From Spirochaetaceae bacterium (GTDB lineage: Bacteria > Spirochaetota > Spirochaetia > B11-G9): DNA of 9,055 nucleotides. The stretch is from NCBI GenBank assembly GCA_030633365.1, contig DAOVSY010000100.1, positions 1 through 9,055 on the forward strand, in the 5' to 3' direction. Made by a program: the position numbers and the translations under genes. The notes below the pieces were generated by a model. It searched no databases and was not told where the DNA came from. It worked only from the letters and a program-made list of their open reading frames with translations. Of this stretch, positions 1 to 5,642 are shown in pieces (within the stretch, counting starts at the first letter, position 1; every line of letters starts with the position of its first letter).

Positions 1-381
1 GTAAGAGATTATGAATGTGATCTTCAAGGTATAGTAAATAATGCTGTTTATCAAAACTATCTGGAACATGCCAGACATGAGTTTTTACAGTCAGCGGATG
101 TTGATTTTGCAAAACTCCACACAGAAGGTATAGATCCTGTTGTAACCAGAGTTGAACTGGACTACAAATATCCCCTAAAAAGTCAGGATAAATTTATTGT
201 AGGTATTAACCTGCGAAGGGAAGGAAGGCTTAGATTTATTTTTGATCAGACAATTTTCAGGCTTTCAGATGAAAATATTATATTAGATGGTAAAATAACA
301 GCAGTTTTCTTGCAGAATGGAAGACCTGTTAAACCGGATAATATTATTGTTGCCCTATTAGAGAGGTATAATATCATGTAG
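1..381 (+). CDS. Acyl-CoA thioesterase, hotdog fold (4HBT/YbgC type), 5' end missing
   Basis: The frame is open from base 1 to the TAG at 379-381, giving 126 visible residues; the true start lies before the window. The visible N-terminus reads VRDYECDLQGIVNNAVYQNY followed by LEHARHEFL. This is the hallmark of the 4-hydroxybenzoyl-CoA thioesterase/YbgC family: an Asp, then G-I/V-V, then a Tyr and a helix containing E-x-A-R. The Asp at visible residue 7 aligns with the catalytic Asp of YbgC. Such enzymes are cytosolic and hydrolyse acyl-CoA thioesters; the substrate cannot be read from sequence. Family members are about 130-140 residues, so only around 5-15 residues are probably missing. It converges on the exonuclease I gene, whose stop is 36 bases away. 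The family assignment is firm, the substrate open. Confidence 0.88.
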   Translation, partial: VRDYECDLQGIVNNAVYQNYLEHARHEFLQSADVDFAKLHTEGIDPVVTRVELDYKYPLKSQDKFIVGINLRREGRLRFIFDQTIFRLSDENIILDGKITAVFLQNGRPVKPDNIIVALLERYNIM

Positions 382-406
382 AGACAGCGATTTATCGCTT
401 CTCTAC
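378..406. terminator. Stem-loop between convergent genes, possible bidirectional terminator
   Basis: GTAGAGA (378-384) pairs with TCTCTAC (400-406), and AGCGA (386-390) pairs with TCGCT (395-399). The result is a 12-bp stem with one bulged C (385) and a TTTA loop. It lies between two convergent genes, where a shared terminator would be expected, and its left arm includes the thioesterase stop codon. Neither strand has a clear T-run after the stem, so it does not meet the usual definition of an intrinsic terminator. The pairing is seen directly; the terminator role is inferred. Confidence 0.4.
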
Positions 407-417
407 ATTCAAGGTCT

Positions 418-1875
418 CTAGGCCCCAGTATATTCCAGCACCTCTTTCCTAATAATCTCACCATATTCATCCAAAGCTTTTAAAACAATTTTCTGATTAC
501 TGTCAATCTCATTATCATTGAGGTTTTCTTCTACCTTTCTTCTAAAAAAATGGTAGTCATTTATTAGCTTTCCAGGAGGTAGGAGTAATCTTCCTGCGCA
601 AAAACTTTTCCATTTTTTCATTGTTGTTTCATCCATGTACTCGGGGTAGTTTCTGCACTTATATCGCCAGAAAAGTTCCTGAATTCGAGTGTCCTGAAAA
701 ATAAGATTTAAATCAAAAAGTTTGTCTGCTGGTGTTGTTTTTATAATTTCAAAACTTGCCTTGTTTTTGTCCTTAAAAAAACCACCTGAATAAATTTGTA
801 GATCCGGGTCAGCCTCAGATTTTCCATAACTGTTTTTGCTAAATATTTTAATAAAACGCTGTGTTAATAGAGGATCAGAGTTAAGCTTTTTACTGTGTCT
901 AAAACACTTTTCCAAATCAATTCCCAATCTTTCTGCTGTTTTAACATCGACTGTTTTTACAGGGCTTAGAACCGGACACTTATTTATCTGTACCTTTACT
1001 ATATGAAGATTTTCATTTTTTGGAAGTTCTTTTCTAGGTGTGAACATTCGTCTGCGTAATTCTGATTCAGATAAAGTTAGTAGTTCTTCCGGATCGTGTT
1101 TAAGATCAAAAAAATATAGGGTATTATTATTACCCGGGTCTCCGGCAATTGGAGCAACAATAGATGTACAGCCTTTTTCAGATGTAAACACAGATGAAGT
1201 ATAAACAAGTGGTTCCCTGGTTTGAAGATTTATAAGCTGGCGGAGGCTGTCTTTCGTTTTATGGGAAAAAATATATTGCAGCAGCTTTGCCTGTTTTTCA
1301 TAGATTAGTTTGGCCATAGCAATGGTTGCATATACATCTGCAAGTGCATCGTGGGCATTTGCATGTTCAATATTATTTGCAACAGTTAGTTTATCAAGTT
1401 TGAAAACAGGTTTGTTTTTTTCATTTTTAAGCCAATTTAAACCATCAGGTCTAAGATCATGTGCAGCTCTTACCAGATCAATTATATCCCAACGGGTATT
1501 ACCATTCATCCATTCACGGCTGTAGGGGTCATGAAAATTCCTGTAATACATATTTCGAATAAATTCATCGTCAAAGTTAAGATTATTATAGCCAACAACA
1601 CATGTGCCCGGAATAGAAAATTCTTCATCAATTTTTGCTATAAACTCTCTTTCAGGGATACCTTCCTCAAGAGTTTTTTGAGGGCTTATACCTGTTACCA
1701 GACAGGCCTTTGGATCAGGAACATAGTCCGGAGTAATTTTATTATAAATTACTAAAGGTTCACCAATAATTTCAAATTTATCATTTGTTCTAATTCCGGC
1801 AAACTGGGCTACTCTGTCCAGTTGAGGGTTAAGTCCAAAAGTTTCGAGGTCATACCAGTATAGTGTTTGTGCCAT
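418..1875 (-). CDS. sbcB: Exodeoxyribonuclease I (ExoI/SbcB)
   Basis: This 485-residue protein resembles E. coli SbcB (475 residues) along its whole length. SbcB is a cytosolic 3'-5' exonuclease that degrades single-stranded DNA and acts in recombination and mismatch repair. The DnaQ-like (DEDDh) catalytic residues are visible: D9 and E11 in YDLETFG, D102 in NFDDEF, and H175 and D180 in HANAHDALAD. They match E. coli D15, E17, D108, H181 and D186 at a constant offset of six. Other shared blocks are GYNN, YRNFHDPY, DVYATIAMAKL and INKCPVL, the last in the SH3-like region. The C-terminal helical domain is complete. The ATG at 1875 is the first in-frame start codon after an upstream stop, but no Shine-Dalgarno sequence precedes it. 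The gene lies 65 bases downstream of higA on the same strand, so it may be read from its own weak promoter or by read-through. Confidence 0.95.
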   Translation of the reverse strand: MAQTLYWYDLETFGLNPQLDRVAQFAGIRTNDKFEIIGEPLVIYNKITPDYVPDPKACLVTGISPQKTLEEGIPEREFIAKIDEEFSIPGTCVVGYNNLNFDDEFIRNMYYRNFHDPYSREWMNGNTRWDIIDLVRAAHDLRPDGLNWLKNEKNKPVFKLDKLTVANNIEHANAHDALADVYATIAMAKLIYEKQAKLLQYIFSHKTKDSLRQLINLQTREPLVYTSSVFTSEKGCTSIVAPIAGDPGNNNTLYFFDLKHDPEELLTLSESELRRRMFTPRKELPKNENLHIVKVQINKCPVLSPVKTVDVKTAERLGIDLEKCFRHSKKLNSDPLLTQRFIKIFSKNSYGKSEADPDLQIYSGGFFKDKNKASFEIIKTTPADKLFDLNLIFQDTRIQELFWRYKCRNYPEYMDETTMKKWKSFCAGRLLLPPGKLINDYHFFRRKVEENLNDNEIDSNQKIVLKALDEYGEIIRKEVLEYTGA

Positions 1876-1896
1876 GATGGGATGGTAGCATAAATA

Positions 1897-1904
1897 ATTG
1901 TATA
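1897..1904 (-). promoter_or_regulatory. Possible -10 element for sbcB
   Basis: On the minus strand the bases TATACAAT lie 21 bases before the sbcB ATG. Read as TACAAT they match five of six bases of the sigma-70 -10 consensus. No good -35 hexamer stands at the proper distance; TTGGAG about 17 bases upstream is a poor match. Transcription from here would give a leader of only about 14 bases, without a Shine-Dalgarno sequence. This is weak evidence in AT-rich DNA. Confidence 0.2.
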
Positions 1905-1940
1905 CAGCAAATGCCCAAACAGCTCCAAGAGATTGTTGTT

Positions 1941-2342
1941 TTAATCAAAAAAAACTGAAGGATTTGTGTTATATTTTTTTGAAAATTTTTCAATGTGATT
2001 TTTATTAAGAGGTCTTTTTCCGCTTAATATTTCACTGATAGCAGACTTTGGAGCGACATCTATTAGGTCTTTTTGTTTATGTCCATTTTGATCCATAAGG
2101 AATTTTATTACCTCTATTGGAGTTGATTCTTTAATGGGATAATGTTCATTTTCATATTTTTGGATAACATTTAATATATAATCCAGAAGTGGTTCGATTT
2201 CTTTATTTCCTTCTTCAAAAATATCTGTAAGCTTTTCAGCATACACAATAGATTCATCGAGATCTTCATCTGTATTAATTTGAATATTCAGCAAAAACTT
2301 TGACACTTTTTTTGCTTCATTATTTACAACTAAATTCATCAT
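1941..2342 (-). CDS. higA: HigA-type antitoxin with XRE helix-turn-helix
   Basis: This 133-residue protein has an acidic, helical N-terminal half (about residues 1-70). A Cro/C1-type helix-turn-helix follows at about 74-125, with the pattern IKFLMDQNGHKQKDLID, then SAISEILSGKRPLN and a final helix. The order PIEVIKFLMDQNG...L...SEILSGKR is typical of HigA antitoxins, which neutralise HigB and repress their own promoter. It starts 3 bases after the higB stop, and AGGAAG stands 7 bases before its ATG, so the two are co-transcribed with the toxin first, the usual higBA order. Two consecutive ATG codons open the frame; the first has the better ribosome-binding spacing. The probable operator is the inverted repeat at 2686-2708. 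The family call is strong; the pairing with HigB rests on adjacency and family precedent. Confidence 0.9.
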   Translation of the reverse strand: MMNLVVNNEAKKVSKFLLNIQINTDEDLDESIVYAEKLTDIFEEGNKEIEPLLDYILNVIQKYENEHYPIKESTPIEVIKFLMDQNGHKQKDLIDVAPKSAISEILSGKRPLNKNHIEKFSKKYNTNPSVFFD

Positions 2343-2345
2343 CTT

Positions 2346-2636
2346 TCAACTTCCTGTATATTTCTTTGAATATTCAGCATGAGTTAACAGTTCGCGAATA
2401 AATACTGTTTTACCCCATGTTATTCTGACAATTAATCTGTACTTGTTACCTTTTATATTGAAACAGATCAATTTATTATCAACAACCGGATCAGCAGAGG
2501 GGAAAGTTTTTCTTAGCTCAATAATATCCCAATAAGTATTCTTTTTCATAAGAGTATACCAATCTGATACAGAAGAACTGATTGAGGGATATTTTGTACA
2601 GTAATAATCTAAACTCTTTTTCTTAATGACTGTCAT
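2346..2636 (-). CDS. higB: HigB-type mRNA interferase toxin (RelE-like)
   Basis: From the ATG at 2636 this is a 96-residue protein beginning MTVIKKKSLDYY, as is usual for the HigB_toxin family (openings such as MxVI..K.L..F). Family blocks are clear: W26 with LMKKNTYWDI, FPSAD at 45-49, NIKGNKYRLI at 60-69, and the C-terminal IRELLTHAEYSKK at 80-92. Known relatives have a RelE-like fold and cleave mRNA, often at translating ribosomes. The frame also has an in-frame TTG at 2651, but that codon falls at or before the predicted transcription start and would add five residues absent from the family. A GGGG Shine-Dalgarno core stands 5 bases before the ATG. Nothing in the sequence suggests inactivation: length and conserved blocks are intact. 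Confidence 0.92.
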   Translation of the reverse strand: MTVIKKKSLDYYCTKYPSISSSVSDWYTLMKKNTYWDIIELRKTFPSADPVVDNKLICFNIKGNKYRLIVRITWGKTVFIRELLTHAEYSKKYTGS

Positions 2637-2641
2637 TTCTA

Positions 2642-2645
2642 CCCC
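2642..2645 (-). promoter_or_regulatory. Ribosome-binding site that fixes the higB start
   Basis: On the minus strand GGGG is followed by TAGAA and then the ATG at 2636, a normal 5-base spacing. It lies downstream of the alternative TTG (2651), so it can serve only the ATG. Together with the promoter placement this decides the start of the toxin. Confidence 0.6.
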
Positions 2646-2654
2646 ATACAATTG

Positions 2655-2683
2655 AATATCTCATTTTTTAGATTATTTGTCAA
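2655..2683 (-). promoter_or_regulatory. Sigma-70-type promoter of higBA
   Basis: On the minus strand a perfect -35 hexamer TTGACA (2683-2678) is followed by exactly 17 bases and then GATATT (2660-2655), which matches four of six -10 bases. The predicted transcript starts near 2648 with a leader of about a dozen bases before the higB ATG. The -35 lies 2 bases from the inverted repeat at 2686-2708, so a repressor bound there would be positioned to hinder RNA polymerase. Confidence 0.7.
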
Positions 2684-2685
2684 CA

Positions 2686-2708
2686 AAAGTTCACAAAGTA
2701 TGAACTTT
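2686..2708. promoter_or_regulatory. Inverted repeat, probable HigA operator
   Basis: The arms AAAGTTCA (2686-2693) and TGAACTTT (2701-2708) are perfect reverse complements of 8 bases separated by 7 (CAAAGTA). This dyad spacing suits a dimeric helix-turn-helix repressor. It lies directly upstream of the higBA -35 and 32 bases upstream of the ychF -35. XRE-type antitoxins usually autoregulate through such palindromes. The repeat itself is seen; binding by HigA is inferred. Confidence 0.6.
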
Positions 2709-2740
2709 GGATTTGGTCTGATTTACCTCATACTATATGG

Positions 2741-2769
2741 CAGACAAAATGAATAAAGTTTGATATAAT
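2741..2769 (+). promoter_or_regulatory. Extended -10 promoter of ychF and its operon
   Basis: A perfect TATAAT (2764-2769) is preceded by TG one base away (TGATATAAT, an extended -10). CAGACA (2741-2746) stands 17 bases upstream and matches four of six -35 bases. Transcription would start near 2776, leaving a leader of about 75 bases before the ychF ATG, whose Shine-Dalgarno is AAGGAAA at 2838-2844. A strong constitutive promoter would suit a housekeeping gene. Confidence 0.65.
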
Positions 2770-2850
2770 ATAATAAATCATAATTATTAGAGATATTCTC
2801 AATATAGATACTCGAAGTAATTTGTAATTCAGAATAAAAGGAAATTTATA

Positions 2851-3960
2851 ATGGGATTAAACTGCGGTATAGTAGGGCTTCCAAATGTTGGGAAATCTAC
2901 AATATTTTCTGCAATGACTTCAGCACCAGCTGAAGCTGCTAATTACCCTTTTTGTACAATAGAACCAAATGTCGGCATTGTGGCTGTTCCGGATTCCAGG
3001 CTGGATAAAATAACAAAACTTATTCCTACAGCAAAAGTTATTCCTGCTGTTGTTGAATTTGTTGATATTGCAGGTCTTGTTAAAGGAGCATCCCAGGGAG
3101 AAGGTCTCGGGAACAAATTTCTCTCTCATATAAGAGAAGTGGGAGTAATTGTTCATGTTGTAAGATGTTTTGAAGATGAAGATGTTGTTCATGTGGATAA
3201 TAAAATAGATTCTGCATCTGATATTGAAACCATTAATATTGAACTGGCTTTGGCAGACCTTGAGACAGTAGATAAAAGAAAAAACAAGACTGAAAAAGCT
3301 CTAAGGGCTGCTCCTAAGGATGCAAAAAAGCAGTTAAATGCAATTTTACCTGTATTGGAAAGTTTATCAGAAGCTTTGGGTGATGGTAAACCAGCCCGGT
3401 CATTGGAATTAAGTGAAGATAAACTTGAGTTGATTTATGATATGCATCTTATAACATTAAAAAAGCAAATTTATGTTTGTAATGTGGATGAGGATTCTAT
3501 AAGCACTCCAAATGAGCATGTTGAAATAGTTAGGAAAATTGCTGCAGAAGAGAATGCTGAAGTTGTGATTGTCTGCGGTCAACTGGAAGCAGAAATTGCT
3601 GCTCTTGATACTGTGGAAGAAAAACAGGAGTTTATGGAAGCATCTGGTCTGGAAAAGTCTGGAATGGATACTCTAATTCATACTGGATACAGAATGCTGG
3701 GGCTTCAAACCTTTTTTACTGCAGGAGCCGATGAAAACAGAGCCTGGACCTTTCATGCCGGGTACAAGGCTCCTCAGACTGCAGGGGTTATTCATACCGA
3801 TTTCGAGAAGGGTTTTATTAAGGCAGAAGTCTATAACTGCGAAGATCTGTTTAAGTATGAAACTGAACAGAAGGTAAAGGAAGCCGGCCGACTTCGTATC
3901 GAGGGGAAAGAGTACACAGTTAAAGATGGTGATATCATGCATTTCAGGTTCAACGTTTAG
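2851..3960 (+). CDS. ychF: Redox-/ribosome-associated P-loop ATPase YchF (OLA1 family)
   Basis: This 369-residue protein is about the length of E. coli YchF (363). In order it shows the P-loop GLPNVGKST (9-17), the switch region and [20 protein letters not shown] (72-91), and a charged helical, coiled-coil-like insertion at about 130-200. NVDE at 211-214 stands where most TRAFAC GTPases have NKxD, which is why YchF/OLA1 proteins prefer ATP. The C-terminal TGS domain (about 283-367) includes [21 protein letters not shown] and the end [21 protein letters not shown]. Family members bind ribosomes and have been linked to stress responses and translation fidelity. It is probably the first gene of a plus-strand operon: the next start is 11 bases downstream. 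It diverges from higBA. Confidence 0.97.
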   Translation: MGLNCGIVGLPNVGKSTIFSAMTSAPAEAANYPFCTIEPNVGIVAVPDSRLDKITKLIPTAKVIPAVVEFVDIAGLVKGASQGEGLGNKFLSHIREVGVIVHVVRCFEDEDVVHVDNKIDSASDIETINIELALADLETVDKRKNKTEKALRAAPKDAKKQLNAILPVLESLSEALGDGKPARSLELSEDKLELIYDMHLITLKKQIYVCNVDEDSISTPNEHVEIVRKIAAEENAEVVIVCGQLEAEIAALDTVEEKQEFMEASGLEKSGMDTLIHTGYRMLGLQTFFTAGADENRAWTFHAGYKAPQTAGVIHTDFEKGFIKAEVYNCEDLFKYETEQKVKEAGRLRIEGKEYTVKDGDIMHFRFNV

Positions 3961-3971
3961 AGGAGTACACA

Positions 3972-5063
3972 ATGTTATACAGAGAATATGGAAATACTGG
4001 CAAAAAAGTTTCAGTTTTAGGATTCGGGGGAATGCGTTTTGAAAATCCATCTGATATTGATGGCTCAGCAGAAATACTACTCCATGCACTTAAGTCTGGA
4101 ATAACATATTTTGATACTGCTCCTGGCTACTGTGGAGATAAATCTGAAGATATTTTTGGAACAGCAATAAAAGAAATGAAAAAAATGGACAAACCTTTTT
4201 ATCTTTCTACAAAATCCAATAAACCTGATGCTGGTGATCTTCGTAGGGATCTTGAGAATTCTTTAAGGCGCTTAAATGTAGATTCAATAGATTTTTATAA
4301 TTGCTGGTATGTTCTTACAATGGAAGATTGGGAAAGACGTAAAAAGGGTGGTGCTGTAGCGGCTATCCTCCAGGCAAAAGAAGAGGGTCTAATTAAACAT
4401 CCTGTATTCTCCACCCATCTGCCGGGATCAGATATTCGAAAAGTAATTGAGGAAGGTTATTTCCAGGGAGTCACACTGGGCTATTCTGTAATTAATTTCC
4501 CCTATAGAGAAGAGGGTATAGCTTCTGCTGCAGAACATAATATGGGTGTAGTTGTAATGAATCCCCTTGGTGGAGGAACCATTACACAAAACCCTGATTC
4601 TTTTGATTTTATAAGGGTTCGATCTGGGCAGAATAATTTGGATGGAGCTCTTCATTTTTTAATGAATAATAAAGATATTTCGGTTATGCTTACCGGGTTT
4701 CGAAACAAAAATGATATAGATACAGCAGTTGCATCTGTAGATGCTTTTAAACCTTACACAAAGGAAGAAATTGATATTATTCGTAAACATATAGACAGTG
4801 ATTTTGATAATCTTTGTACTACATGTATGTATTGCAATAACTGTCCTGTAGATATTCCTGTCTGGAAATTTGTTGAGACTGCAAATGGCTTGTACTATGA
4901 TGCTGATGGAAGTTTGGCAGACCGCTTAAAGTATCATTGGGGAACTGATATAAGTGTTCTGGAAATGTGTACAGAATGCAGATTGTGCGAAGATGTCTGT
5001 ACCCAGCACCTGCCAATTCTTGAACGCTTTGAAGAACTTAAAGTTGCTGTAGGGGAGCAATAA
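3972..5063 (+). CDS. Aldo/keto reductase-like protein with two C-terminal [4Fe-4S] motifs
   Basis: This 363-residue protein has an aldo/keto reductase barrel (about 1-265) and a ferredoxin-like C-terminus. MLYREYGNTGKKVSVLGFGGMRF opens the barrel. Of the catalytic tetrad D48 and Y53 (FDTAPGY) and K81 (STKSN) are present. The position normally held by His after strand 4 (usually DYYLLH) reads DFYNCWYV, with Trp in place of His. The tail has C282-x2-C285-x2-C288-x2-C291-P and C333-x2-C336-x2-C339-x3-C343, enough for two [4Fe-4S] clusters, the arrangement of the AKR plus Fer4 family. The missing His suggests different chemistry from a classical NADPH carbonyl reductase, perhaps coupled to electron transfer; the substrate is unknown. 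AGGAG at 3961-3965, just after the ychF stop, gives ideal spacing to this ATG. It was probably named an oxidoreductase by similarity in relatives. Confidence 0.88.
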   Translation: MLYREYGNTGKKVSVLGFGGMRFENPSDIDGSAEILLHALKSGITYFDTAPGYCGDKSEDIFGTAIKEMKKMDKPFYLSTKSNKPDAGDLRRDLENSLRRLNVDSIDFYNCWYVLTMEDWERRKKGGAVAAILQAKEEGLIKHPVFSTHLPGSDIRKVIEEGYFQGVTLGYSVINFPYREEGIASAAEHNMGVVVMNPLGGGTITQNPDSFDFIRVRSGQNNLDGALHFLMNNKDISVMLTGFRNKNDIDTAVASVDAFKPYTKEEIDIIRKHIDSDFDNLCTTCMYCNNCPVDIPVWKFVETANGLYYDADGSLADRLKYHWGTDISVLEMCTECRLCEDVCTQHLPILERFEELKVAVGEQ

Positions 5064-5069
5064 ATACAA

Positions 5070-5642
5070 ATGGAACGGGATGAGTTGTTTTCTATAGTAG
5101 ATCTAATTCTCAATCATTCCAATGATGGAGATATAGAGGTTCTAATGGAAGCAATTAAGAGAAGAGCCAAGGGGCGTAACAGCGGTACATTCCGGGGAAT
5201 AAATCCGGAACGTTTGGCAAAAGAATCTGCAGCTGTTCTTAACAAGCAAATGAGTTATTCTGTTGATGGTGTCAGAAAAATGATTCAGGATTTTGCTGTT
5301 GATATAATTCAAAAAGAGGCCCCTGAACTGGATGAGTCCCAAATTAAAGATCTTATGGATTCATGGGTTCCTGACCCTTCTCAAAGAAAGGCAAAAAAGA
5401 ATATGGCTCCTGTGCCCAATGATGTCTTATTAACTATGATAAGACAACTTCTTGCCTACAGTGTTGGGACAATGTCAGCTTCAGAACAAACCGAACTCTA
5501 TAATAATATTCCAGACTGGCAAAAAGAATACTGGAGTCGTCTTCCTGATGGAATCAGAGATGTTTTAACACTTTTTCTAAAGGGTTCTATAGATGAGGAA
5601 TCCTGCTGGTCTCAGGTATATTCAGTTCTAAATTTAGAGTGA
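5070..5642 (+). CDS. Conserved-looking hypothetical protein, 190 residues
   Basis: I do not recognise a family. The protein is soluble in appearance, with no signal peptide or membrane segment, and appears mostly helical. It has a basic patch at about 30-36 (KRRAKGR), a second at 106-110 (RKAKK), and an aromatic C-terminal part with W150, W155 and W180. It has a single Cys (179) and no obvious nucleotide-binding or metal motif. It starts 6 bases after the stop of the reductase gene, and AGGGGAG at 5051-5057 lies 12 bases before the ATG, a slightly long spacing. Codon and base use resemble the neighbours. The tight spacing argues for co-transcription with ychF and the reductase, but gives no function. 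Its end overlaps the rel 3' end by 9 bases on the opposite strand. That it is a real gene rests on length, start signals and gap-free packing. Confidence 0.72.
   Translation: MERDELFSIVDLILNHSNDGDIEVLMEAIKRRAKGRNSGTFRGINPERLAKESAAVLNKQMSYSVDGVRKMIQDFAVDIIQKEAPELDESQIKDLMDSWVPDPSQRKAKKNMAPVPNDVLLTMIRQLLAYSVGTMSASEQTELYNNIPDWQKEYWSRLPDGIRDVLTLFLKGSIDEESCWSQVYSVLNLE

Noticed and set aside
2649..2651. TTG start giving HigB five extra N-terminal residues
   Set aside because: It lies at or before the predicted transcription start, has no Shine-Dalgarno sequence, and the extra residues are not part of the family; the ATG at 2636 fits better.
2654..2798. The 9-mer GAGATATTC on the minus strand at 2662-2654 and on the plus strand at 2790-2798, as a second operator pair
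   Set aside because: A 9-base match in about 200 AT-rich bases is not surprising by chance, and the copies are 127 bases apart.
3673..4089. Minus-strand open frame of 138 codons across the ychF-reductase junction
   Set aside because: It is antisense to two well-supported genes and its translation shows no family resemblance.
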